A stretch of 33,847 nucleotides of DNA from NCBI GenBank assembly GCA_038062745.1, contig JBBTWO010000053.1, forward strand, positions 1-33,847, in the 5' to 3' direction. Position 1 is the stretch's first letter; each line of letters begins with the position of its first letter. This DNA is from JBBTWO01 sp038062745. Its GTDB lineage: Bacteria; Patescibacteriota; Microgenomatia; UBA8517. Both the position numbers and the translations under genes were made by a program. The notes under the pieces are model-generated. The model saw only the letters and a program-made list of their open reading frames with translations. It made no database searches and was not told the DNA's origin. This document shows positions 1 to 8,233 of this stretch, in pieces.

Positions 1-1194
1 GGAAAGAATAAAATTCAAGTCACCAGTAAAGCCAGGGAAAACAAGTATTATAAGATATACATAAACCCCGGCAGCAATCAAAAAACCGACATACTTACTC
101 TTGACTATTTCTGCCAACCTGCTGACAGTACCACCAATCAAGATTCCAGCAAACAGCAAAGTTGGAATGAAAAATTTTGATGAATCTCTAAAGGCAAAAC
201 CAAAAGGCAAATTAACAATAAAGTTATACCAAGCGCCAAATGGTGGAGTTGTTCCTTTTGATAAGAATGCAAACAGCAAATATAAAACAGTAAATAGAAA
301 GTACTTTTTGTTTTTGTTTACCATAAGTCCTGAAAATATCAGTATCGGCAAAAAACCAAAGTACCATAACGGCTGCTGAACCTTACCAAAAATATTTGCT
401 GGCCAATGGGGAGAAAACAAAAATAGCGGATGCAAAATAGAAGTTAATTGTAAGTTGGAAACCGATAACCTCGTAGTTCCCGAGATGTTTTTAATAAGTG
501 GTAAAAACCAATATAGATTTACTGCAGCAAGTGCAAGTGAAAGTGGCAAAAGATACAATAAACTCTTAAATCTTTTTTCCAAAAGTAGCCACATTGCAAG
601 TGTTAACATGGCAACAATTGCAACCCGAGGATCAGAAACGGAGTTGGCCACCACCACAAAAAGTGCAAGATAGAAATTATTAGTGTTGGCAGCTAAAGAA
701 AATTTTCGAATCACAAGCACTGAAAAAGGGAAAATACCGTAGGCTAAAACCATACCGACCTGTCCACCATCAATAAGCAGTAAGAAATAAGTATTTAAAC
801 TGTAGACCAAACTCGCAAAAAAACTTGCTGTTTTTGACAGTTTGACAGATCTGGCGAAAGCATATGCTCCAACTACCGACAAGACAATCCCAGGTAAATA
901 GAAAATACCTGCAGTTAATTGATTTGATGAAAGATTTAAAAATTCAGAGCCAAAACCATATATCAACATTACCGGAGACAACCACAAAAGCAGATTCACA
1001 CCGCCAAAATTAGTTCCCCTATTAGTCCAAGCAAGAGGTTCTTTTAAAAGCTCCTTCAATTCTTCGGTTACAAAATGTGGTGCATCCCCCCAATTTGGAG
1101 AACCAACGATAAAGACATTTCGCAAAACAAGCAAAATTGGAATTATTAATAAAAGTGAAAAGAGAATATTTTTTACTATTTTAGTTATTGTCAT
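1..1194 (-). CDS. GT-C-like polytopic membrane protein, cut at window edge
   Basis: Reading leftward from an ATG at 1194, the frame is open for 398 codons to base 1 with no stop, so the C-terminus lies outside the window. The N-terminus is a membrane helix (about residues 9-30) followed by an extracytoplasmic loop with GDAPHF near residue 36. Many hydrophobic segments follow. The motif FRDSSKFF in the second half resembles the FRSPWY motif of the 1032-residue protein at 5135-8233, and SLNTYFLL resembles its FNTYIF. This places it with YfhO/AftD-like GT-C membrane proteins (family-level inference). Its start overlaps the end of the small gene at 1181-1348 by 14 bases, so the two are probably co-transcribed. 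It probably transfers or modifies surface sugars from a lipid carrier; the substrate is unknown. Confidence 0.8.
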   Translation of the reverse strand, partial: MTITKIVKNILFSLLLIIPILLVLRNVFIVGSPNWGDAPHFVTEELKELLKEPLAWTNRGTNFGGVNLLLWLSPVMLIYGFGSEFLNLSSNQLTAGIFYLPGIVLSVVGAYAFARSVKLSKTASFFASLVYSLNTYFLLLIDGGQVGMVLAYGIFPFSVLVIRKFSLAANTNNFYLALFVVVANSVSDPRVAIVAMLTLAMWLLLEKRFKSLLYLLPLSLALAAVNLYWFLPLIKNISGTTRLSVSNLQLTSILHPLFLFSPHWPANIFGKVQQPLWYFGFLPILIFSGLMVNKNKKYFLFTVLYLLFAFLSKGTTPPFGAWYNFIVNLPFGFAFRDSSKFFIPTLLFAGILIGGTVSRLAEIVKSKYVGFLIAAGVYVYLIILVFPGFTGDLNFILS

Positions 1195-1348
1195 TTTTAA
1201 TTAATCCAAAGATAGACACGAAAAGCAGAAAGAAAAAAAGAAAGTTAGCAATTCTTAAAGCAACTCCTGGGTGGGCTGAAAATAGCAATAAGCCTATTCC
1301 GAAAAAACCGGCAAGTGCTATACTAATGGCCAATCTCAACCAATGCAT
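1181..1348 (-). CDS. Small two-helix membrane protein (55 aa)
   Basis: A short open frame from ATG at 1348 to TAA at 1183-1181 encodes 55 residues. It has two hydrophobic segments (about residues 5-24 and 30-50) separated by SAHPGVALR, and ends in charged KNDNN. An upstream stop lies five codons before the ATG, so this is the longest possible start. A TATACT box at 1360-1355 ends six bases before the ATG, the same spacing seen at other unit-leading genes here. The stop overlaps the start of the GT-C gene at 1194. No family is recognised. Its place before a GT-C gene recalls the small membrane protein at 4759-5142, so it may be an accessory subunit or small flippase-like helper (inference). 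The start codon overlaps that of the opposite gene at 1343. Confidence 0.55.
   Translation of the reverse strand: MHWLRLAISIALAGFFGIGLLLFSAHPGVALRIANFLFFFLLFVSIFGLIKNDNN
1316..1324 (+). promoter_or_regulatory. Possible extended -10 promoter for the 1343 gene
   Basis: TGC followed by TATACT (1319-1324) is a good extended -10 element. It ends 18 bases before the ATG at 1343, so a short leader would be expected. No convincing -35 is seen. It lies inside the coding sequence of the opposite small gene. Confidence 0.3.
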
Positions 1349-3277
1349 ATCAGAAGTATACTAAAAATACTGGCTCCCTTACTACTGGCGACTTTTTTTG
1401 TCTATTTACCTTTCATTGTTAATCCAAATTTGTTCGTTGATCGCGGAAACGACTTAACAGAGTTTTTCTGGCCGATATATCATTTTTCCAAGGAGCAGAT
1501 GTTGGTAACCGGCCAAATTCCCTTGTGGAACAATATATTTTTATCGGGAACACCGCTAATACCAGACCCACAAGCGCCTTTTTTTTATCCTCCAAATATT
1601 ATCTTTTTATTTCTTCCTTTAAACACTGGCTTTCTCGTCTCCAGTTTTGCCCATACTCTCATGGCAGGTGTCACAGCATTTTTACTGGCGAGGAAAGGCT
1701 TTAAATTTGCAACCAATACCAGTATTTTAGTAGGGCTTTTTTATCTTACCTCCCCCAAGTTAATGGGTTATTTGGAAGCGGGTCATGTTGGATTAATTAA
1801 TTCTTGGGCATGGCTCCCAGTTGTCATCTTGGCTACAATAAAATTGGCAACCAATAGTGGCACCATAAAGCAAAACTTTAAATGGAGTATTTTACTTGCC
1901 ATTTCCATGGCTGGACTTTTTTTTACCCATTCAATCACTTTTTTACTTGCTGGTTTTGGAAGTGCAAGTCTTTTTATCTTCTTTGTTAAAAAGATCAAAA
2001 CGATACTTCAATTATTAATCTCCTATTCTTTTAGTGCAGTATTGTGTTTTGGTCTAATTGCAATTTCATTTCTGCCACAGTTAGCGTGGAGCCAACTAAC
2101 CACCAGAACATTACTAAATGTGCATCCACAAGTCTATCCTAGTTGGAATACGGAGTTGGAATATTTGTCGGCAATCTTTGTCCCCTGGATGACCGAACAT
2201 GGTATTTTTTCACTTGATTCTGAAAAATGGATTCCACTTGGCACTTCTTTAAGTCTGATTGCTTTTGGAGGATTTATAAAGTTAAAGAACAAACACAAAA
2301 TAGCTATTGTCCTTTTATCCTTTGTCATTTTACTTATTTCTCTGAATAACCTCTCCCCCATGTATGGCTTATTAATTGACCAGAGTTGGTATGCTTTCAT
2401 AAGAGTTGCAACCAGAATTTGGTTTATCGTTGTTATGCTCGTTATTTTTTTGGCTGGCTATTTTTTGGATTGGCTGTTCAAAAACAACAAGTGGCTAACA
2501 TACCCATTGGCAATGATTATAATTACTGAGCAGCTCCTGCTTTCATATAAGTACATTCAAAAACCAGTTACCCCCAGACAAGATATACCACAACAGATAT
2601 ATGAACTTTTAGCAGCCGATAACGACCATTTTAGAGTCTATTGTCTCTCTCGTTGTATTCCCCAAAAACAGGCAGCATTAAGGAAACTGGAGCTAGTAGA
2701 AGGTTATAGCACTCTTACCCAACTCAATTATTATAAACATTCTTGGAGTTTAACTGGTGGACACTGGGATTATTATAGTCTGCTAACTCCACCACTAGGG
2801 TTGTATTTATTCACCAACCTCCAACCTTCTGCAGAATTACTGGGAGACTATAGTACCAAATATGTTATTTCACCTTACATATTAAACGACAAAAATTTTA
2901 GTCTTATAAACAAGTTTGATGATTATTATGTTTATTCAAATAACCTATATCAGCCAAGAGCAAATGTTCCAATAAGTTACTATTCAGCAAATAAAATAAT
3001 TCTAGATACTACAAAAGAAGGTGTGCAAACCATTATTTTGAGAGAAGTCTATTCTCCGGGTTGGAACGCCTACTTGGATGGCACCCAAAAGACACTTGTT
3101 CAAGAAACACCAAATGCTCAACGAGCAATTGAGATTAAACCAGACACCAAATTTGTTGAAGTCAAATACGAGCCCACCAGTTTTCAAAACGGGAGAATTA
3201 TTAGTCTGGCAACACTTATTTTCCTAGCGGCAAGCTTTTTAGTCTCTAAAGAAAAAATCCACTTCCCAAAAAGTTAG
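1343..3277 (+). CDS. YfhO-like membrane protein (GT-C type)
   Basis: The 644-residue polytopic membrane protein opens with a helix (about 9-28), then a loop with D33 and D37 (VDRGNDL), followed by IPLWNNIFLSGTPLIPDPQ. That loop is typical of the bacterial YfhO family, where it lies outside the membrane. The hydrophobic core runs to about residue 400. A soluble C-terminal region follows and ends with REVYSPGWNAYLDG and a final membrane helix, again the YfhO pattern. In Gram-positives YfhO acts in glycosylating lipoteichoic acid from lipid-linked sugar; here the acceptor is unknown. The start at 1343 puts the helix at the N-terminus; a stop lies upstream at 1289-1291 and no better start is available. 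Its stop interlocks with that of the convergent gene at 3274 through the shared bases TTAG. Confidence 0.8.
   Translation: MHIRSILKILAPLLLATFFVYLPFIVNPNLFVDRGNDLTEFFWPIYHFSKEQMLVTGQIPLWNNIFLSGTPLIPDPQAPFFYPPNIIFLFLPLNTGFLVSSFAHTLMAGVTAFLLARKGFKFATNTSILVGLFYLTSPKLMGYLEAGHVGLINSWAWLPVVILATIKLATNSGTIKQNFKWSILLAISMAGLFFTHSITFLLAGFGSASLFIFFVKKIKTILQLLISYSFSAVLCFGLIAISFLPQLAWSQLTTRTLLNVHPQVYPSWNTELEYLSAIFVPWMTEHGIFSLDSEKWIPLGTSLSLIAFGGFIKLKNKHKIAIVLLSFVILLISLNNLSPMYGLLIDQSWYAFIRVATRIWFIVVMLVIFLAGYFLDWLFKNNKWLTYPLAMIIITEQLLLSYKYIQKPVTPRQDIPQQIYELLAADNDHFRVYCLSRCIPQKQAALRKLELVEGYSTLTQLNYYKHSWSLTGGHWDYYSLLTPPLGLYLFTNLQPSAELLGDYSTKYVISPYILNDKNFSLINKFDDYYVYSNNLYQPRANVPISYYSANKIILDTTKEGVQTIILREVYSPGWNAYLDGTQKTLVQETPNAQRAIEIKPDTKFVEVKYEPTSFQNGRIISLATLIFLAASFLVSKEKIHFPKS
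1355..1360 (-). promoter_or_regulatory. -10 box for the 1348 leftward unit
   Basis: Read on the minus strand, TATACT is followed by six bases and then the ATG at 1348. Predicted initiation falls on the start codon itself (leaderless). It lies inside the first codons of the opposite gene at 1343. No clear -35 is present. Confidence 0.4.
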
Positions 3278-4743
3278 TACTCTAAAATATAAGCACTAAA
3301 ACCACCTTCCTGAGCTATCAATTTATATTTTGAGTTTAGTACCAAACTTTGGCGGGTTTCACTAACAACAACCGAGTATTTAACCGGCTGGGAAGATACT
3401 TCATCTTTATAAAGCCAGGCAAAATCATTATCCTCTGAACTTCTTTGTGGACTGGTGCCATAAACAGAGAACAAATACCGCCAGCCTTCATATTTGTGAC
3501 AATCTCCCATACCAGTTAATTCAAAACTATCTTGACCGACTACCTGCATAGTTTTAGTTATTAGTTTCTTTTTTGCAGCAAGACCAAAATCATTCCTAGC
3601 AGTTGTAACCGTAAACACATTTATACACACAAAAATACTTAAAGCCAAATAGGCAATGAATCTAAACTTTAATTTTAGTTTCTCAATTAAGACCGCAAGC
3701 ATTAAAAAATATAATGGGAAAAAACCAAGCAAATAGTATTCGTAAGGATTAATAAATTGCGACATGACATAGGGAACTATTACCACCAAACTTGAAAGTA
3801 AAATCAGTCTTTTATTTTCCTGCTTCCAAGAGTTTTTTGAAAAACAAAAAACAAAGAACAAGACTGATCCAAATAGTGCTATCAGAAAAGGAGGTTTACT
3901 AAAGGTTGAGCTTTGAGATTTTGTGCAAGCATATAAAATTTCATCAGCGTTGTTTTTGTAAGCTGGCAAAAATAACACTCTACCAAAAGAATCAAATGTG
4001 CTTTGCAAGTGGTACGGAATTTGTGACTGACGTCCCTTTTCTGAAAGTGTCGATATCAATTTCAGCGGAGCCAAGACATTGCTGGCTTTATGGAAATAAT
4101 CAAAGACAATCAACGGTGAGAGCATAATTACCAAAGCAGAAAAGGAAAGAAAAATGATTTTAAAATTAAGCTGTTGCCTTCTTAAGTAAGCAATGTACAT
4201 AGCTACCAAAGCCAACAAGGCTAAAGACAAATGCACATGGAAGATAAAGCCATAAACAAAAGCAAAAGCTATCCACCAATATGCAGATCGTTTTGTTAAA
4301 TAAAGACTGGCCAGCATCAAAACCGACAAAAGAGAAACGCCTGACGGATAACCTTTTTGATCGTAGTAAACAATCAGAGCTGAAAAGCTATAAAAAATGC
4401 TAGCTATTACACCAACTCGCCAATTAAACATTGTTTTGCCAAGCCAAAAAAGAACATAAGTGGTTAGTACTCCTAAAAAAGCACCCAAATAACCCATGAC
4501 AATGGGGTCACCCTTTGATAAATACAGCAAAGGAGTAAGAACATAGATCCAAAATGGTCCCAAGAACATACCAAAACTGCCCGCACTTATACCGATCCAA
4601 ATAATGTGAAAATCAGAAATGATTGTCCGAGCAAGGTAGGCTTGGTAGACCTCGTCTGGCGTAAAAGTCATTAAGTTACCAACTGTGGCAAACCTTAAGA
4701 CAAATGCAGATACTAAAATTACAAATGGGGCATATTTTTTCAT
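3274..4743 (-). CDS. PMT/ArnT-like GT39-family glycosyltransferase
   Basis: This 489-residue polytopic protein carries the mark of the PMT/ArnT family: an acidic pair, D30-E31 (FTPDEVY), in the first extracytoplasmic loop right after the first helix. The family transfers a sugar from polyprenyl phosphate to a protein or lipid on the outer face of the membrane. About ten hydrophobic segments follow. A soluble C-terminal tail of roughly 100 residues (from the TTARNDF region) contains GMGDCHKYEGWRY. The gene starts 16 bases after the 4759-5142 gene stops and probably belongs to the same minus-strand unit. No Shine-Dalgarno sequence is seen before the ATG at 4743. Sugar and acceptor cannot be read from the sequence. 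Confidence 0.85.
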   Translation of the reverse strand: MKKYAPFVILVSAFVLRFATVGNLMTFTPDEVYQAYLARTIISDFHIIWIGISAGSFGMFLGPFWIYVLTPLLYLSKGDPIVMGYLGAFLGVLTTYVLFWLGKTMFNWRVGVIASIFYSFSALIVYYDQKGYPSGVSLLSVLMLASLYLTKRSAYWWIAFAFVYGFIFHVHLSLALLALVAMYIAYLRRQQLNFKIIFLSFSALVIMLSPLIVFDYFHKASNVLAPLKLISTLSEKGRQSQIPYHLQSTFDSFGRVLFLPAYKNNADEILYACTKSQSSTFSKPPFLIALFGSVLFFVFCFSKNSWKQENKRLILLSSLVVIVPYVMSQFINPYEYYLLGFFPLYFLMLAVLIEKLKLKFRFIAYLALSIFVCINVFTVTTARNDFGLAAKKKLITKTMQVVGQDSFELTGMGDCHKYEGWRYLFSVYGTSPQRSSEDNDFAWLYKDEVSSQPVKYSVVVSETRQSLVLNSKYKLIAQEGGFSAYILEY

Positions 4744-4758
4744 ATTACTAGAGACGTC

Positions 4759-5142
4759 TTAAGTTTTTCTTTTTTGGCTAAAACTAATGTTTTCTTTAAT
4801 TAATAGAATAACTCCAAGTAGTAATGCTTCATATGCATAAATAACTGTTCTTTCTGCCCAGACTTCAATTTTCACAACTCGCAAAAAGGCTGCAAACAAC
4901 CAAAACAATATTGCAACTGTTAAGATCGCTCTGCTACCAGCGTTTAAAAGTGGAATTGAAACTATTAGGCCTATTAACACTATTATATTAATTGTAATTC
5001 TAAGATAAGGATCAAAGTAACCTGCAGAATACAGTAGAAACATTAAAATGATAATCAAATTAAAAACTGCAATTTGAAAATAATGGCCAGTTACCCAGAC
5101 TTGGATATCCTTTTTTATTTGCTCGGGTATCAAGTTATTCAT
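4759..5142 (-). CDS. Small polytopic membrane protein, unknown function
   Basis: This encodes a 127-residue protein with a polar N-terminus (MNNLIPEQIKKDIQVW) and about four hydrophobic segments, ending in basic QKRKT. I chose the ATG at 5142 rather than the one at 5190. It gives an 8-base overlap with the upstream gene's stop (ATGAATAA), and the extra 16 residues would lie wholly inside that gene. It sits between two GT-C genes in one unit, with 8- and 15-base junctions, so translational coupling is likely. I do not recognise a family. It could be an accessory subunit of a neighbouring GT-C enzyme, or a small GtrA-like lipid-sugar flippase; neither is proven by sequence. Confidence 0.7.
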   Translation of the reverse strand: MNNLIPEQIKKDIQVWVTGHYFQIAVFNLIIILMFLLYSAGYFDPYLRITINIIVLIGLIVSIPLLNAGSRAILTVAILFWLFAAFLRVVKIEVWAERTVIYAYEALLLGVILLIKENISFSQKRKT

Positions 5143-8100
5143 ATAGTTTTTTGGTCTTGTGAATAAATCTAAAATATACAAACCCGCCAATAATTGTGGT
5201 TGCTGCCAATAAGGATATTGTCATACCAGCGATAAACAGATTTTGAGGCTCATAATAGATTTCGAAATCGTATGATTCTGGCAAGTTATCCAAATACCAA
5301 GCATTGGCATAAAGATTGGTTGAAAAGTGTGGCACGTCAAAATCTAACTTTTTTCCATTACTATTGACCAATCGCATTTTCCAATTGGCAGAATAGTTAT
5401 CTGAAAAGACAATAATATTTCCTCCCGTAGCTTTGGTGACTTTGCCTCTGTAAAGAGTAGGGTTTACCTTAACAAAAGAGACTTCACCAGGCAAAAGTTT
5501 ATTAGTATTTTTTTCCAACAATACCAAGTTATTGGTAAATACTTTATACACTGCCAAATCGTCATAAAGTATTTTTGTCCCCAAAGCATCTTTGACCGAC
5601 GAGACAACCAAAGAAATAGTAGTTTGAGAGTTTGTTTCAACAGGTTGGTAGTAAAAACTAAAGTTCTTCCACTCAGGATAGTTTGGGAATCGCTCAACTT
5701 GAGATTTAATCATGTTTTTAGTATTTTGCTGTCTAATGACAATTGCGGCATTGTTGCCATAGATTTGCTTATATTTGACTTCAACCATGTATGGTAGCCT
5801 GGGGTCAAATGGGGTTAGTGGCACATTTAAGAAAGCATCTTTACCACTGGCATTGTAACCAACCACAAAAGAAGCTGTGCCTTCAGCAATTTTTTGAAAC
5901 TCCCCCTCCCCTTCTGTTTCGTATGTCAAAACACTTTGATTAAAGTTACCGTCTTCAATTAAGTTTTTATTATCCAAACCAAAGCTTAATTGATGTTCAC
6001 CGGCGGCAAGCACTATACTTTCAAAGTGAACAAATGAGTCATCACTGTTTTTAACTCTGAGTTCAACATCCTTTCCATCTAGCTTTACCTTCAGATTCGA
6101 TCCAATATCCAAGCCAAACTCCTCGAGTTTAAATCTCTCCAAATGCAGTGAGTAGTCTGCTTGCTTTTCAATCTGGAAAGTAAAATCTACTTTTTCCAAA
6201 TTTCGCGAAGTTAATCTATCAATAAGGTTTGACTTGGTATTTATAAAATCCCAGTAATCAGTTGCTTGAGAATTTCCAGCCACAATTGCGTCAGCAGTAA
6301 AGATAGATGTCTTAGCAATGCTACCCACCACACTATCATTTGGGTTAACTAAGATAGATTGACTAGCAAGTAAACCGAGAATTTTTTCTCCCTTAGTGTT
6401 TGATCGGTCAAAAAATATTTTGTCAGCGGTATACATTTTGGCTAATTTGTTAGTAGGAAAATCCAAAAACTCCCATTTTCCAAAGACAGCTAAGTGCTTT
6501 TTGTCGGCTATACTTGCAGGTAGTGGTAAGGACAACGTAGTTTGATCTTTTTTGTCCCACAAAACACCGACATTTAGTTTGTTTGCAATCAAACTTGCCG
6601 AGCTCAATTCGTCTCTTTTGACTGTTCGATAAAATTCTGCTATTACTCTGGATATTGGAAAATCAGCTTGGTTGAGAGAAGAAAAGAGTGTTTCTTGGTT
6701 TGAAATTAAACCCAAGACTGAGTCTACGCCATTGTAACCCCAAGAGAATCTTTCAATTTCGTCATTTGGATAACCAATAACCCTGGTTTCAAATTTTGAT
6801 TCATTCAACCACTTACCTGCATCAAAAACGTAAGTTGGAAAGTTAATCAAAAAATTGTCCGACATTGCCGGTCTGTATATTCTGCCCATCACTAGTGGAT
6901 AGTTATAAACAAGATTTCCTAAAATCAACAGCAAAACTACACTATTTAATAGCATTCTAAGTGTCTTTATTTGTTTAATCTGCAAGCTGTTTAACTTTTG
7001 CATCTTTTCTGAAAGAGAGTAAAAAAGCAGCGAGATTAAGCCAGCATATGACAGAAAAAGCAAAGGCGTAAAAATATACCACGGACTTCTAAAGAGACTA
7101 AAGAAAGGTACTTTAGTTACCAGGAACCTGAAAACAACACCGGTTGGGCTGTGCGTACCAGCTCCTAAAAATAATCCTAAAACCAAAGCGATTGAAAATG
7201 CCAAGTAATAGAGTTTCTTTTCTTTTTCAAAAAAGATAAAGGATAAAATTGACAGAAAAAGAAACACCAAGCTAAAGCCAATGAAAAAAGGATTGTTGAA
7301 ATACCGATAGGCGTAAGGAATATACAAAGGTGTATTAGTAGAAGAATCAACCGCATACCAATCCCAAGCTCCTTGAAGTCTGGCGACATTTAACAAACTT
7401 GTATTTTCTGACAAACTATCAATCCAATTGGTGTAGCCTATGCTTTGGATACTGGAAGTTGCCGTGATACTTTTAAAAATATAGTTTGTGGTAGGTAATA
7501 TCCAAAACAAATTGACAACAAAGACAATTGCGTTAACAAAAAGGAAGTACTTGGCTTTCTTAAGAACATTCTGCCAAGAAAAATCAACAAATAGTGATGC
7601 CAGGAAGAAAATAGCTAAGGAAAATAAGCAAGTAAGAAAGTAGGCTGGGTTAATTCCTGCACCAGACAACGAAATTCCACCAACCAGCGCCAGCAATCCA
7701 GCTTTGGCCAAATTTATTTTCCCTCCAACCAGCTTTAAATAAATTGAAATCACCAACGGTATTGCAGCTACTAAAGCCAAATTAGCAACTTTGACGTTTT
7801 CCCAGGTATTGAAAATATAAGTGTTAAAAGTATAAAAAACTACGAAAAGGATCTGTAAAATCCTTTTTTTAGGAAGCATAGTTTTTGCCAGAAAAAAACT
7901 TGAAAAAATGATGGCTGCAAACCAAAAAATAAGTGTAAATATCTGTACCTGTTGCAAACCCAAACCAAGTTTATATGGCAGAAACTGCAAAAAATGAAAA
8001 AACAATCCAGCCATTGAAGAAGAAAAGTCCATTCCTGCGTTCACTACAGAATTCCAAACAAACAATCTTCTGGTAAACCAAATTTCTGGATTTAGTGGGA

Positions 8101-8233
8101 AGTTAGTGTCAGAACCATTTATCAATATTCCTGGACGGTTAATTAGCCAAAAAAGAGGAATCAAACTCAGAGAGACTAAAAACAAGTAAGGCAAATACTT
8201 TTTTAAAAATCTGATAATTAGTATGTTTTTCAT
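5135..8233 (-). CDS. Large GT-C-like membrane protein with carbohydrate-binding-like C-terminal domain
   Basis: The 1032-residue protein has an N-terminal helix and then an extracytoplasmic loop with GSDTNFPLNP (about 40-49). About twelve membrane segments run to residue 450, including the FRSPWYIF motif near 382. A long soluble part follows. Residues about 757-897 begin NLIEDGNFNQS and look like a jelly-roll carbohydrate-binding module. Residues about 938-1000 (VFSDNYSANW, then ANAWYLDNLP) match the YfhO-type tail, and a last helix sits at about 1000-1022. The layout resembles AftD/YfhO-like arabinosyl- or glycosyltransferases (fold-level inference). Its ATG overlaps the stop of the 8230 gene as ATGA. 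The soluble part should face outside, where it could hold the glycan acceptor. Confidence 0.8.
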   Translation of the reverse strand: MKNILIIRFLKKYLPYLFLVSLSLIPLFWLINRPGILINGSDTNFPLNPEIWFTRRLFVWNSVVNAGMDFSSSMAGLFFHFLQFLPYKLGLGLQQVQIFTLIFWFAAIIFSSFFLAKTMLPKKRILQILFVVFYTFNTYIFNTWENVKVANLALVAAIPLVISIYLKLVGGKINLAKAGLLALVGGISLSGAGINPAYFLTCLFSLAIFFLASLFVDFSWQNVLKKAKYFLFVNAIVFVVNLFWILPTTNYIFKSITATSSIQSIGYTNWIDSLSENTSLLNVARLQGAWDWYAVDSSTNTPLYIPYAYRYFNNPFFIGFSLVFLFLSILSFIFFEKEKKLYYLAFSIALVLGLFLGAGTHSPTGVVFRFLVTKVPFFSLFRSPWYIFTPLLFLSYAGLISLLFYSLSEKMQKLNSLQIKQIKTLRMLLNSVVLLLILGNLVYNYPLVMGRIYRPAMSDNFLINFPTYVFDAGKWLNESKFETRVIGYPNDEIERFSWGYNGVDSVLGLISNQETLFSSLNQADFPISRVIAEFYRTVKRDELSSASLIANKLNVGVLWDKKDQTTLSLPLPASIADKKHLAVFGKWEFLDFPTNKLAKMYTADKIFFDRSNTKGEKILGLLASQSILVNPNDSVVGSIAKTSIFTADAIVAGNSQATDYWDFINTKSNLIDRLTSRNLEKVDFTFQIEKQADYSLHLERFKLEEFGLDIGSNLKVKLDGKDVELRVKNSDDSFVHFESIVLAAGEHQLSFGLDNKNLIEDGNFNQSVLTYETEGEGEFQKIAEGTASFVVGYNASGKDAFLNVPLTPFDPRLPYMVEVKYKQIYGNNAAIVIRQQNTKNMIKSQVERFPNYPEWKNFSFYYQPVETNSQTTISLVVSSVKDALGTKILYDDLAVYKVFTNNLVLLEKNTNKLLPGEVSFVKVNPTLYRGKVTKATGGNIIVFSDNYSANWKMRLVNSNGKKLDFDVPHFSTNLYANAWYLDNLPESYDFEIYYEPQNLFIAGMTISLLAATTIIGGFVYFRFIHKTKKLYE

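Noticed and set aside
101..673. Two plus-strand frames (92 and 72 residues)
   Set aside because: They lie opposite the long minus-strand GT-C frame (1194 to 1), which has continuous membrane-protein sequence; the plus frames have no family features.
5143..5190. Upstream start of the small membrane protein
   Set aside because: The added 16 residues fall wholly within the 5135-8233 gene; the ATG at 5142 gives a normal short overlap.
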